Shown: positions 39,299 through 50,264 of the stretch, one piece after another
Layout of the letters: every line of letters begins with the position of its first letter
Position numbering within the stretch: position 1 is the first letter of the stretch
NCBI GenBank assembly: GCA_018806915.1
Contig: JAGKQI010000053.1
Coordinates: 434,001 to 498,000, forward strand
Reading direction: 5' to 3'
Source of the DNA: Phytophthora colocasiae
Taxonomy: Eukaryota > Oomycota > Peronosporomycetes > Peronosporales > Peronosporaceae
DNA: 64,000 nt
Notes under the pieces: generated by a model
Databases searched by the model: none
What the model was told of the DNA's origin: nothing
Seen by the model: only the letters and a program-made list of their open reading frames with translations
Translations under genes and position numbers: made by a program

Positions 39299-39658
39299 TT
39301 AAAAAATGAACGGCGTTTGAAGGCCTCGGAATAAAACTCTCGCATGATGTAGAATTTTTGATCAAGTTGGAAAATCCGGCTTGCTCTACTAGTATGCGAA
39401 ACGCAGTTCGTGTGGGCTACTTTGAATTTCCACCGGAACACAGGTCAGTAATCTGTTACCGTATTGCGAAGTTTGTTCTACAGTACTTAAGCTTTGCCGT
39501 CAAACAGTGGCAAACCTTTGCAGACCTCCCACACCTGCAAATCTACTACACGTTGTTTTTGAATACCTAAAGGGAACCAAGAAAATTTGCAGCAAGAGCT
39601 ACGTTTAATGCGAACAAGATAAAGAATTTCACGTAGTTTAGCTTCTAAGCAAAAACGA
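39299..39658. other. RxLR gene 3 upstream region, continuous with dynein copy D flank
   Basis: On the minus strand 39660-39560 matches the flank of dynein copy B (31545-31620), with TTTTTGCTTAG and GTAGCTCTTGCTGCAAA. 39350-39299 matches the RxLR gene 2 upstream region (ATTCTACAT, GAGAGTTTT). This joins dynein D to RxLR gene 3 across the transposon insertions. No gene is seen. Confidence 0.6.
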
Positions 39659-39775
39659 ATGTAGGGTCATATGGGGGGGAGAACTATTCGTGTTGAATGT
39701 TTATCAGTTGCCAACGGGGTTAGCAACCGGACTTCTCAAAAAGCTAGCGGCTACTGACTACGGCGGGTAGTAGTC

Positions 39776-41920
39776 TTAGTCAGTGGTGCGGGAACAGGGT
39801 GGGGCTTGGAGGCAACCATTTTCGTCAGCACAGAGTACCTTCCGTCGAAGTGAGAATAGTCGTGGGTGAGCTGTAGTGAAACGATGGAACCGGGAGCCAG
39901 GCGGGAACTGATGAAGACACCTTTGAAAACGAGATCGCTCGTTCGCAGTAGAAGAACGTAGTATAGCCCGAAAGTGGCTGCTGAAAATCGAGTAAACTTG
40001 ATAGATTGCATTCCGCGCTTCCAAAGGCGGCCGATTTTCAAAGTGGTGCTTGTTGCGGGCTGTCCAAACGCAGTGGGGTGTGACACTGCGGAGAATCGTC
40101 CAGAGAATCTTGAGTTCAGGCGCGTAAGAAATCTGTGAGCGCAGCCAGGTGGGTTCTAGCGGAACACAAACTATTTCCCAAGTAAGTGCAGGTAAGAAGA
40201 GTCTCCAGTCATCGGCAACAATGCCCCATAGCACGGCGACACGAGCACACTCGAAAAACAAGTGCTTCTCGGTCTCAACAGACGTGCAGTCAGGGTACCC
40301 GCACTGCAAGAAAGTTTCTGACGTATGTTGAAGAAACCAAAACCGAGAGCGTGTTGGCAAAAGCTTCCAACACAAGCGGAATTGTAGATCAGCGTACACA
40401 GGAAGGACCACCTGACGAAGGTCTTTGAGCGCCAGAAGGGTATCCACCAACTTCTCTCGAGTAAATCCAGCAAAATGATAAACAAGGGGGTGGTTTTGCA
40501 GCTCCAGCGTACCATCCATGAAGATCCGGCGGATATTGCGCTTGGTTAGAGACGGAAAAGCACTGAGCCCACCGTTTTGAAATACCCCAAACGGCGGAGC
40601 AAAAGCACCTAGCATGACCGGCCCTTGTAGTAAACCATCGGGACGTACAACTTGGCCCACCAGTGTGGTTAAGTCGTCGTAAAGTCGGACAAGTTGCCGG
40701 ATACGAGTGCGAAGGTTAATAGTCGGAAGAGTTAGGACAAAACGAGCCAAAAACTGCGTAACCATGGGCCACTCACCCCGTGAAAAAAAATCCATCAAAC
40801 AGCGACAGCCAGAAGCCTTAGCAAAAGCTGCGCGGAAGTCTCGTACCGCTCCGGCCCGTACCATCAAGGAGCACCACTTGTCCGGGTAAATCTGTATCCG
40901 AAGGCAGGAATTGTGCCACACGTTTGCGTTGAGAAATCTGGTTTGGTGTTCGACACCGTCTTGAAACTGAGCTGAGAGCTGCGGTAGTTTGGACGCCACA
41001 TACCACGATGCGGCCCACCAACTTGGAATGGTTTTGAACGGTATTACAGTAGACCGCCTCGAAAAGGGGCAGGCTAGGAAATCAAATGGAGAGAGGAGCA
41101 ATTCAGAGGGAAGGACACATCGAAGAAGCTCTGTGCTCGTTGCTTTCCATAGGTCACCTGGGTCCAACCAGAATAGTTGTTGTAGCACAATCACACGCTG
41201 GGTCTGGATAGTGTCCGAAAGGCTTGGAAATTGCAGGCCACCTTGTCTGAACGAAGCTTGACAGATACTAGCTTTCGCCAGTTTGAAAAATCGCCCAACA
41301 GGATCCCATTTCCGCGTAAGTAAATACTTTTCGGCAAGAAATTGTAGACGTCGGACCACAGGTCCCGGAATCGAGAAGTGAGGAGTAAAGTGCCACAAAA
41401 CCGAGAATACCATGGCGTTCAAAATGAGCAGACGACCACGGAGGGTGCGTGCACGACATCCCCATCGTGCCAGGCGATTACAGACTTTAGTCTCAAGAGA
41501 GCTGCACACTTCAGTTGAGTTGACTGCTGGACCAACAGGAACACCCAGATACACCACAGAAGGCGACGTTCCAACACCGAGCGGCGTTGAATCCGCACAG
41601 ATCGTGGCTCCATTAAAAGCAACGAGCTGGGACTTGTTGAGATTCAATAGAGCTCCAGAGCCAGAGCAGTATAGCTGGACGAGCTCAACTTGGCGCAGTA
41701 ATCCTGCGACCGAACTTGAGAGGAGCGTAGAATCATCAGCAAAATAGAGTCCAGTGCCAACGCAGTTAGGTCCAATTCGAATACCAACCTCCGGTAGAGC
41801 ACGCAGCAGATTTCCGAGTGGCTCGATGGAAAGGACAAACAATAGGGAAGAGAGCGGGTCACCTTGTTTGACGCCTCGCGACGGTCGTAGCACCTCTTGA
41901 GGCACGCCGTTTACCGCCAA
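39776..41920 (-). pseudogene. LINE ORF2: reverse transcriptase C-terminal half and zinc-finger tail
   Basis: This 714-codon frame contains RT motifs GVKQGDPLSSLLFVLSIEPL, then GLYFADDSTLL (an FADD active site) and NLNKSQLVAF. A long C-terminal region follows, with a Cys/His array (CGYPDCTSVETEKHLFFEC) and the W-rich helix LWTILRSVTPHCVWTARNK. These are features of L1-type ORF2 proteins. The frame is entered by a shift near 41930 from the frame encoding the front part of RT. From 41920 onwards it is uninterrupted. Confidence 0.88.
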
Positions 41921-41929
41921 AGTCGCTTC

Positions 41930-42794
41930 TGTGTTGGAACAATTTTACCCAGTTTCTGAATGTCGGTCCACATCCAACGCGTTCCAGCACTCTGAACAGA
42001 TAATTCCAATTGACGCGGTCGTACGCCTTCGCGAAGTCCAAAAACAATGCATAACCATCCTGGTTTCGCCGTTTAAGTAATTCTTGTAGATCATGGAGGA
42101 ATCGGACGTGGTGATGAAGCGATCTTCCACGGACAAAGCCCTTCTGCTCAGGGTTGATTAACTGGCAGAGATACCGTTGGAGTCGATATGCCAAAGTCTT
42201 CGATAGAATCTTCACATCCACCTGCATGAGCGAAATGGGGCGGTAGTTCCCGGGATCACGACGATCTCCTTTCTTGTAGAGCAATGCAACGGAGGATTTA
42301 CGCTGTGAGGGGAGTAGAGCACCCACCCTCAACTGGTAAGCGAATACGACGGCGAGTACCTCACCAAACGCTTCCGGATCTATCTGATAAAGTGCCGAAC
42401 CTAGGCCATCTAGCCCAGGAGCCGAGTTGCGCTTGAGGTGTCGTATGGTTGCAGCCATATCGGCTCCTGTGAGAGGTTCGTCAAGCGTGATCGCGTCCTC
42501 CGCAGGTAGGCTTCGATGGATAGAGTTGAGCAGCGCCGTGGTAGCGTCCTCGTTGGGAGCAACCTCATTCATGCAGTAGCGTGGATCACCAAAGATATTT
42601 CCCCAGTGGCCTCGAAATTTCTCACTAATATCAGAAGGGATCATCTGACTCGCACCCGTTGGCCAGAACAACGCTTGGTACAGCGGTTGACCGGAGAGAT
42701 ACATCGGGAGGGCGAAAGAAGGCAGATTTCGATGTCTCCATCTGAGTAGCGTGAAAGTCAAAGCCCTCCTCCTGTTGTCTGTGGAGATTGTCAA
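41930..42794 (-). pseudogene. LINE ORF2: reverse transcriptase N-terminal half
   Basis: This encodes the fingers and palm of the LINE RT: NSAPGLDGLGSALYQI, SVALLYKKGDRRDPGNYRPI, SLMQVDVKILSKTLAYRLQ, QKGFVRGRSLHHHV and ALFLDFAKAYDRVNW, which holds the first catalytic Asp. Sense continues in another frame at about 41930 (NGVPQEVLRPSRGVKQGDP). At its upstream end it overlaps the frame encoding the linker with the endonuclease. Confidence 0.88.
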
Positions 42795-43092
42795 GCTCCA
42801 GCGCTTCCACCGCTGAAATCATTGTATCCACCGACTCCGCTGTTTCCGGTGAAGGGTCTGTCAAGTAGGATTGTTGTGCTGCTGCCATTTTCAAGCGATA
42901 ACCGCGTATTAGATCGTTGTCCTGGGTCGTTTGTTGGGATTGAGCGAGTTGAAGGTGTGCACGGATACGCCGCTTCCAGCCCTCCCAGACACGGCCTGGA
43001 TTACGGGCTTGCCCAATCGTAGATTGAAGAAACTTGATGTCCCGAAGAATAAACTGATGGACTTGATGAATCTCTTGCGTCTTGGGCTGCAA
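42700..43092 (-). pseudogene. LINE ORF2: linker between endonuclease and RT
   Basis: This helical, Gln/Glu-rich stretch (FILRDIKFLQSTIGQARNPG, WKRRIRAHLQLAQSQQT, MISAVEALELDNLHRQQEEG) has the character of the region joining the endonuclease and RT in L1-like elements. The frame ends at 42631, but the RT sense already begins in another frame at about 42790. Confidence 0.7.
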
Positions 43093-43883
43093 GCGCCAGT
43101 ATCCAGGCGACGGTCGACGACGAGGGGGACCAAGAGAACTTTAATCGCCAGATGATCACCCGTGTGAGGAGCCTGAAAGTATTTTGTGGCCTCGAAAGAC
43201 GAGTCGATCCACTCGTCGCTCCCAAATATATAGTCAAGGCGGTTGACCCGTGGTCGAGGACCGGAAAATGTACGCTGACGAGGATACCTTAGCCGCCAAG
43301 GGTCCGTGACTTGTAGTGTGGCTAGCCACCCGAGTAGGAAACCTCTGGATGGGTCCAAAGCGCTCGATATGCCTCGAGAATCCAGAACTGGATCAACAGC
43401 CACATTGAAATCCCCTAGGACGATGTGGCGCGCATCTGGATCAAATTGCGTGGGCAGATCTTGGTAGAAAGCTGCACGCTCTGTAGAGTGAACCGGCGCG
43501 TAAATATTATGAATGTACACCGTTCGATTCTCTTGTACGAGTCGTACGAGAATGTAGCGGCCTGGAATAGACACTGAAGCAACTTCCTGTGCTGATTCAA
43601 CACCAGGTAGCTCAGGATGAAGTAACGTCCCGACACCACAGCTGCGAGGACCGATCGGAACCGGACAGGAGCTGTTGCGGTCACTAACAAATAGTCGATG
43701 TCGGGATATGGACGATAGATGAAAATTAAACTTGGACAAATGATGAGTGTCTCGAAACTTGGTCTCTTGGACACCAACGATATGGTATTGTGAAACCACC
43801 TTTTCGATGAATTTCTTTCCGTTCTGCTTGATGCCGTTGGTGTTTACCGACAGCACCGAAGCCTCGTTCCATGTTGGGCCCAC
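43085..43883 (-). pseudogene. LINE ORF2: apurinic-like endonuclease
   Basis: The exonuclease-endonuclease-phosphatase fold is recognisable from VLSVNTNGIKQ, VVGVQETKF (catalytic Glu), HNIYAPVHSTER, HIVLGDFNVAVD, RVNRLDYIFGSDEW and the final PHTGDHLAIKV. It would nick target DNA to prime reverse transcription. The frame is open to 42909, but the sense is lost at about 43085 through a frameshift. Confidence 0.85.
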
Positions 43884-43951
43884 CTAAGCGGACACATGAG
43901 GCACTGATCCTGCACTCCACGCCAGGCCAAGCTGAGTTTCCGTCAAAAGCG

Positions 43952-44650
43952 TTACACCTCCTTCCCAAGGCACCCAGAACGATGATGCTTCAGGCAGTCA
44001 ATACTAGTATGAACCAGGTACAAGTTCTCCAAGTGAGACATAATCAGACCTCCCACTTCGCTTCGGAGTAGGCCGAGGAGAGCATTTGGGTGGAGAAAGC
44101 GGATTCCAGAGCCGCCAATCCATGGAGAATCAAAACCGTTTAACAGATAGAGCCATCCGTCATGCTCGTGAATGCTAGGGCATGCTGCCAGAAGAAGAAG
44201 TTCGAAAAGTGCAAGAGCCTCAGAGATGCGGTAGAGCTCGAACTCACTAGAGTCAAGTAACCAGTTGTCAGCTTGGCGGAAAAGCTCCGCCCGAGTCTTC
44301 GGACACCGGTCTCCAAATTGTAACTTCCATTTGCCTGCAACTGGTGCACAGGACGCAGGGTTGCCAGCTGCCACTCCTCTAGAAATCATGTGAACGCGAA
44401 TAAAATCGTTCACCAACTTGTTTTTAGTGCGTAGGAGCCAGAAAAGCATCCCCATGAACCTTAGGTGATTCTTGCACATGCTTCGACGCAAATCGTCCGA
44501 AGTGACGGCCAGCTCCTCTGTCCGTGTGGGGTCCAGCACAGCCTCCGACGACGTGTCATCAAGTTCGCGCTGCAGAAGCGCTTGCTGGTGTTCTATATCC
44601 TCCTCAAGATGCTCCACAGTCGTAGCGATTGGTACAGGGGAAGCGGTTCT
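43952..44650 (-). pseudogene. LINE ORF1 remnant, 5'-truncated
   Basis: A frame of about 230 codons upstream of the endonuclease encodes a helical, Glu/Leu-rich beginning (TTVEHLEEDIEHQQALLQRE) and then a globular part (WLLRTKNKLVNDFIRVHMIS, LFELLLLAACPSIHEHDGW). The only ATG (44662) lies within the target duplication, so the true start was lost by 5' truncation. I infer ORF1 from its position; no RNA-binding domain is recognisable. Confidence 0.5.
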
Positions 44651-44680
44651 ATGTAGGGTCATATGTTTGCAGAGCCCATG

Positions 44681-45018
44681 TGTCGCGAAGACCCGGGGTT
44701 GTTTACCGAAGAGGTAAGTTTATTAATGAGGAAAAACAAAGCAATCAAGTTGACGGAGGCTAACTTCCGTTCTGCATTTCACCTCGTGCTCTTGCCTAGG
44801 TCCAGTCTTCATGTAGTTGTGAACGCGTGCCCCCATCCAGTTGCAGTTTGAGCCACGTGCTCCAGGCCCAGTAGAATCTCCTGTCAACGTCATTCTCCTG
44901 CCTCACTGGTGCTGTGTCGCGTGCCGGCCGTACCTTGCATCTCCCATTGGACTCCAGCTCGTGCTCGTACAGAACTTGCACTGCAGCCGAGGCCCAAGCT
45001 TTTTCTTCAATGGCGACA
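44681..45018 (-). repeat. gypsy-2 3' LTR
   Basis: This is the 338-bp LTR on the left, ending CTTCGCGACA on the minus strand and followed by the target duplication CCATG. Confidence 0.92.
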
Positions 45019-45058
45019 CTGCCCTCCAAAGCTTGAACACGGCAGCAGCGCTGTTTCA

Positions 45059-47707
45059 CTAGTCGATCTGGGAACACAGCTCATCGGAGCCACTCGTGTT
45101 CACGTACTCGCGGACTTTGACAGGCACATCCTGTAGCAGTGTGTTGAGCGGCTCCCAGGAGTTTTCGATCGTCTGAAGACCGAGCCATGAAACGAGGAGC
45201 TCCCATTGGCCAAGATCTTGATTGTAGCGATGCTCGACGAACTTGTCGACTCCCAGCAGCATGCCCTGACTTGACACCAGCTCCATAATCTCCTCCGTCG
45301 TGTTAAGAGCTGCATCAGCGTAGAACTTTAGCCTCGATCCGTGGACGTCATAGACACGTCCAGTTACTAAATGCTCAATCTTGAACGAGTGAGATAAAGC
45401 TTCAATGACCTTAAAAGGTCCGACCCATTGTCCAAGTAGCTTGTGATTCGGCAGTCGCTGGTCAATACGGGACCAAAGCACGAAATCACCCACATCGAAG
45501 TTTACCAACGCTCCCTTATGGGCCTGCATATCCAGTAGCCGCTTCTTCTCCTTGCTGTCGACAACTTCCCGATGCATCTCCTGTAGGGAAGTACGCAGGC
45601 GCTCGATGTGGCCGTCCATGTCGCTTAACTCAATCACGCGTTCATTAGCAGCTTCAGTCGCCGGAGCCACCACCACATCCAGCGCTGACGAAGCCGGTAG
45701 CCCGGTGAAAACCTCAACAGGAGAATGACCAGCCAGCGACCTCACAGGTGTGTGATTGAGGTTGGCTTGTATCGCTGGCAGCAGGTACGGCCACTCGTGA
45801 CTATCCAACGCATACTCCAGCAAGAGGGCCCGGAGAACCTGAAGGACGTCTCGGTTGAGTCTCTCGACCGTGCCATTCAGCCACGGCGAGTAGACAGGTG
45901 AGAACTTTGGTTCAATTTTGAGTCGGGCTGCTAGATGGTTGATCATCTCGTTCCGGAAATGGCTCCCTTGGTCTGACATCAGCGTCTTCGGCGTTCCGAA
46001 TCGCGCGTGCCACATCATCAACACTTCCGCAGCCACATACGCCGTTGGTGTCGCACAAGGAAACAGCTCGCAATAATGCGAAAGACCATCTTTAACCACA
46101 AGCAGGTAGGCAGAGTCGCCATAGCTGTCACCAAGCGAGAGGAAGTCCCAGTGGATAACTTCGTTGCGTTCCGTTGGCGTGAGCAAAGGCCCATACGGTC
46201 GAGGAATCAGTCGAGGCCCCTTGAAGTGTTTACACAGCAAGCACTGGCGGATGAATTGCGCGATCTTGTCCTCCAGCTTTCCAATGAAAAACCGGTCTTT
46301 AAGTGCGAAAGACATCGCCTCCTGGCCACGATGGCCCTGTGACCCACAATGTGCGACAACAAAAATGCGGGCAAGTAGATCCTTTGCTCCTGTAGGGACC
46401 CATGGGCGACCAGCAGCGACCAGCACACCACCCTCTTCCAAAAGATCAACTTGCAGCCGGGCTCGTTCACGTCCAGCGGTCGACTGTGCCTCGGCAATAT
46501 CTTCTAGAGTAGGAAACACAAAATTTGCGTCCATCATTGGCCGAAGCGCTGAAAGCTCCTGCACTGGAACAACATGGCGGCCTCGAGTCCGAACTGCAGC
46601 GACTGAGAGAGACTCTACTTCACGTACATGCCAGCGGGATACAATGTCGGCCCACACGTTGGCGTCACCAGCGATGTGCTCAATGTGGTAGTGAAGGCCG
46701 CACAGACGCATGGCCCAGCGTTGCAACCGGTCGCGTACGTGTTTCTTGAGCTCGTCGTGGGGGGCGAAAATGTAGATTAGATTGGCGTGGTCGCAAAATA
46801 ACCGGAAACCGCGTGGTCGAAGCAGTAGGTACTCGAGGTCATTGCAGGCCTTGACGATGGGAAATGCCTCCTTTTCCACCACTGTCCAGTTAAGCTGTGA
46901 CTGCTTGAACATTCCGCCCTTACATATCACCAGCTGATGATTCTGCTTCTCCACAGGAACACCTTGCTGCCAAGTCACCACCTGCGTTACGACGATACTG
47001 AAGCCAAAGAGGGACGCATCGGTGAAGACACAGAGCTCTGCGTCGGGGTCTGGGTGGACCATCAGGGCAGAGTCCTTCACCAGAGAGAGCACCCGCTTGT
47101 AGGAGCTGCATTCTTCTTTAGTCCATGTGATCGCGACCTGTAGAGCGTTACGATTGCGCCGACCAATACGCTTCTTCTCGGCTTCCAGCTTGTCATGGAG
47201 GGGCGCAATAACCCTGGTGTAATCCGGTAGTGATTCGTGGAGCCAATTAGTAGCAAAGATAAATCGTTGTAAGTCAGCGACCGTACCTGGCAAGGGAAGC
47301 GTTGAGAGCGCATCCACTCGCGCGGGATCATGTCGGACACCATCGGCCGAAAACAAACGGCCACACCACAGAATCTCCAGTTCGAAGAGAGAACTCTTCT
47401 CCACGTTCAGCACTAAGTTCGCTTCTGAGACGATGGTAAAGAACTTCTTGAGCACTCCGAGGAACTCGCCTATTGTTGGCGCAAATAAGGTCACATCGTC
47501 CACCCATACCAGCGCCGAGTGGGGGATGAGTGGGGCCAGGAGAGTCTGCATCTGAGCCTGGAAGTGCAGAGCGGAGTCCATCGCTCCCTGAGGGACCCGC
47601 TTCGGCGTGTAGACTCCGTCCGGCGTCACAAACGAAAATAGTTCCTGGCTGTCCGGATGTAGTGGTAATTGCCAAAAACCTTGTGTGAGGTCGAATCGCG
47701 CAAACAC
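45059..47707 (-). pseudogene. gypsy-2 pol: RT, RNase H, integrase, chromodomain
   Basis: This 882-codon frame starts within RT at ARFDLTQGFWQLPL (catalytic Asp) and has VWVDDVTLF in place of the usual YxDD. RNase H shows LCVFTDASLFGFSIVV and VVEKEAFPIV. Integrase shows an HHCC finger (VAHCGSQGHRG, CLLCKH) and D,D,E residues (IHWDFLSLG, LMSDQGSHF, NGTVERLNRD). The last 70 residues (FVEHRYNQDLGQWELLVSWL) form a chromodomain-like module. The N-terminal part of RT is in another frame (47328-48758); one extra A in AGAAAAGTG at about 47705 accounts for the break. Confidence 0.9.
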
Positions 47708-48758
47708 TTTTCTGCCCGAGCAGCACCTCCATCACCACGGCTGCTGACGGCATGACACCTGCAATCGGGATAGTTTGTCGGTTCACTGGACGGTAGTCAA
47801 TCGTGAGACGAAACTTGTCGCGAGAGCCTGGTTTCCGCACTGGAACCACCGCGCACGCCCATCGCGCGGCATTATTCTTCTCCACGAGCCCGTCCGCCAC
47901 CAGTGATTTCACGTATTCCCTAATAAACTCGGCTTGTAATGGAGCATACTTGCGAGGGGGGCTCCGATAAGGTTTGGCGTCCACACGCAGAGTGACACGC
48001 AGAGGTTCAACAGAGGCAGCCCTTCCAGCACCAACCACCGCACGCCATATATCCGGAAATAGCTCGAGTAACTCACGTACGGCTATCACATGTTCTTGGG
48101 GAAGTCCATTTGCAACGGCTCGCTCCAGCAACTCGTCCAGAGTTGTGATTGGTGTCGGTTTTAGGTTTGGCAACTCATCACCCACTGGAAACTCGTCGTC
48201 TTCGTCAGCCAGTAATGTGGAGTCTGCCAACTGAGCCAGAGCCTGATCCACATCAATTCCTAGTCGTTTAAGAGCATCCTTGCCCAGCAGGAACTCGTCT
48301 CCATCACCTTCCAGGATTAGGCACGGTACCGACCGGAGATTAACATGCCCAGCTATAGTCACTAGCTCGAGGTCCAGCACCACTTCCATACCGCACAATT
48401 CCGGTCGCCCATCCGCAAGAGTCACACTAATGGGGGAAGAAAGCGAATTGGTCCGAAGGTCTGGCTGAACAGCACGTAGAGATTCCACCATGGCACTGGA
48501 GACCACACTTTGGTCTGCGCCCGTGTCCGCAATGTACGGCACCTCGAGTAGCCCGTTGATCCGCACTATGTTTCGTGTAGAGCCAGTGTGAGCCGCTTTA
48601 GAGCGAAAGGCCTGCGTTCGTTGCTCCTTCTCGGCCTGATACCTCGCCCGGGCGGCCTCCTTCTGGGCGTCGGTAGCCGTTGGGCAGTCTTTGAGCCAGT
48701 GTGCACCCTTGCACACCAGGCACCCTTCCTGAGGCGGAGGCCGAGACGCTCGTGGCAC
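47706..48758 (-). pseudogene. gypsy-2 zinc knuckle, protease and start of RT
   Basis: This frame carries a CCHC-like knuckle (CLVCKGAHWLKDC), the protease active site (YIADTGADQSVV) with LLGKDALKRLGI, an acidic linker, and the RT beginning (PLRVTLRVDAKPYRSPPRKY, ACAVVPVRKPGSRDKFRLTI, DYRPVNRQT). Sense leaves the frame at VLLGQK, where pol continues at 47707 in another frame. The preceding gag frame joins it near 48760-48840 through another shift. Confidence 0.88.
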
Positions 48759-48839
48759 CCGAGTGGAGGCAGACGGCTGAGCTGCTGGCGGCGTTGAGTG
48801 CGCCGACTCAGCCTTAGCGCTGGCACCGGCATGGCTGGT

Positions 48840-49576
48840 CTTTTGGGGCTTCCGATCTCAGCCTTTGAGTCCCCCTTTGCAGCATATTCCTGCGACATCC
48901 GATGGAACCGCTGTTGTACCTTCGCATGCTCCAATATCAAATCAAAGAGGGCGACATCATCTGACTTACAGTCACGCCTTTCTAAATCGATTAGACGGGT
49001 AATTTGTGCCTTGAGGACCGGAGGCTGCAGATTTTCGACCAAAAGGCGACACCGAGCCTTCATTCTGTTTTTGAAGCCAGCGTCGGTCGTGTTGTCTGCC
49101 CCTATCAGCCCTTGCAGGCCGTTGTCCTCCATGATACCATTGAAGTCCTCGTAGTAGCGGAACACTCGTGCATCGCAGTCATCGATCGATAGGTCCATCT
49201 TAAGCTTTTGGCGAAACAGCGACGTAACGTCAGGCACGAACTCGTTCTTGAGAGTACAGCACCGAGCCTGCACCGCTCCCATGATGTCGGCGTCGGTCAC
49301 GTCCACCACCGGCTTCTTTAGCACGTAGGTGGCCATGTTCTTGAGCGTTTTGCGCTTCACACAGCCCTTTACGGTGGCCACCACATTCTCGTACGTCTCA
49401 CCAGTAGTGGTGCATCGGTGACGCATCTTCTCCACGTAGCGTTCCCACTCGCGGAGCCACTCGATCAGAGCGGCATGGTTCCAGCTGGACAGTTCCGGTG
49501 CTCTGATGACTTCGAAGATCGGCTGAGGGAGCGACATCTCCACGTCACCATCGGAGTCTATAGTGTAGCCCGGCAT
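48840..49576 (-). pseudogene. gypsy-2 gag
   Basis: The product starts MPGYTIDSDGDVEMSLPQ at 49576 and encodes a helical capsid-type Gag (AALIEWLREWERYVEKMRHR, LFRQKLKMDLSIDDCDARVF, RYYEDFNGIM, CRLLVENLQPPVLKAQITRL). Coding sense is lost near KAEIGSPKRPAMP at about 48840, where the frame shifts; the zinc knuckle and protease follow in another frame. The leader between the 5' LTR (ending 49712) and this ATG is about 135 bases. Confidence 0.85.
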
Positions 49577-49711
49577 GGTTGAAGTTAGACGAACCTAAGG
49601 CGAACTTAGCAGAACCGCACTTAGTTCAGCACCGCCTTCGTACTTTGTCGACGTAGAGAGGAGACTTCCGGGATAAAAAAACTCACGCTTCTGAAAGCGC
49701 AAAGCTAGCTT

Positions 49712-50058
49712 TGTCGCGAAGACCCGGGGTTGTTTACCGAAGAGGTAAGTTTATTAATGAGGAAAAACAAAGCAATCAAGTTGACGGAGGCTAACTTCCG
49801 TTCTGCATTTCACCTCGTGCTCTTGCCTAGGTCCAGTCTTCATGTAGTTGTGAACGCGTGCCCCCATCCAGTTGCAGTTTGAGCCACGTGCTTCAGGCCC
49901 AGTAGAATCTCCTGTCAACGTCATTCTCCTGCCTCACTGGTGCTGTGTCGCGTGCCGGCCGTACCTTGCATCTCCCATTGGACTCCAGCTCGTGCTCGTA
50001 CAGAACTTGCACTGCAGCCGAGGCCCAAGCTTTTTCTTCAACTGCATTCATGGCGACA
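49712..50058 (-). repeat. gypsy-2 5' LTR
   Basis: This 347-bp LTR begins TGTCGCCATGAATG on the minus strand. Relative to the 3' LTR it has an extra CTGCATTCA near 50047 and one substitution. It is preceded by the target duplication CCATG on its outer side. Confidence 0.92.
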
Positions 50059-50063
50059 CCATG

Positions 50064-50264
50064 ACATAATGTTTATTTGATGTTTACTCTTTCACCATCT
50101 TGAGATACAGTGTATCAACAACTGACGGTGCACTACAGGTACATGACATGACATGTATGTGTACATAGGTGTCCATGACACAATTTGATCGTCATTTCTT
50201 TTTAACGTTAGTTGGGATTCCCAGGAAAACACTGTTTCCTGTGGATACACAGTAGCTGGCACCC
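50064..50264. other. Downstream flank of dynein copy D
   Basis: On the minus strand this follows the dynein stop and matches the flank of copy B (31373-31440), including GATCAAATTGTGTCATGGA and CCTATGTACACATA. It contains a short repeated ATGACATGACATGT stretch near 50135-50160. No gene is seen. Confidence 0.65.

Larger units (their letters stand above)
39659..44665 (-). mobile_element. LINE (L1-like) non-LTR retrotransposon with 15-bp target duplication
   Basis: The element spans 39674-44650. The 15-mer ATGTAGGGTCATATG is repeated at 39659-39673 and 44651-44665, a target duplication of the size typical of L1-type insertion. The 3' end (left) terminates in a short run of C on the element strand rather than a clear polyA. 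The content is ORF1 remnant, AP endonuclease, RT and a C-terminal domain, all on the minus strand. The 5' end is truncated inside ORF1, and three frame changes break ORF2. Confidence 0.88.
44676..50063 (-). mobile_element. gypsy-2, complete Ty3/gypsy retrotransposon with target duplication
   Basis: The element is 44681-50058. LTRs of 338 and 347 bp (44681-45018 and 49712-50058) end TGTCGC...GCGACA. The right one differs by one substitution and a 9-bp insertion. The target duplication CCATG is intact (44676-44680 and 50059-50063). It encodes gag, protease, RT, RNase H, integrase and a chromodomain on the minus strand, with two frame breaks. It inserted only 15 bp from the LINE, into the downstream flank of dynein copy D. 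Confidence 0.93.

Noticed and set aside
39674..39690. PolyA tail of the LINE
   Set aside because: The 3' junction shows a short run of C on the element strand and no A-tract, so no polyA was annotated.
47690..47715. Possible programmed frameshift in gypsy-2 RT at AGAAAAGTG
   Set aside because: It falls in the middle of the RT domain, where regulated shifting is not expected, and a single extra A explains it as an ordinary indel.
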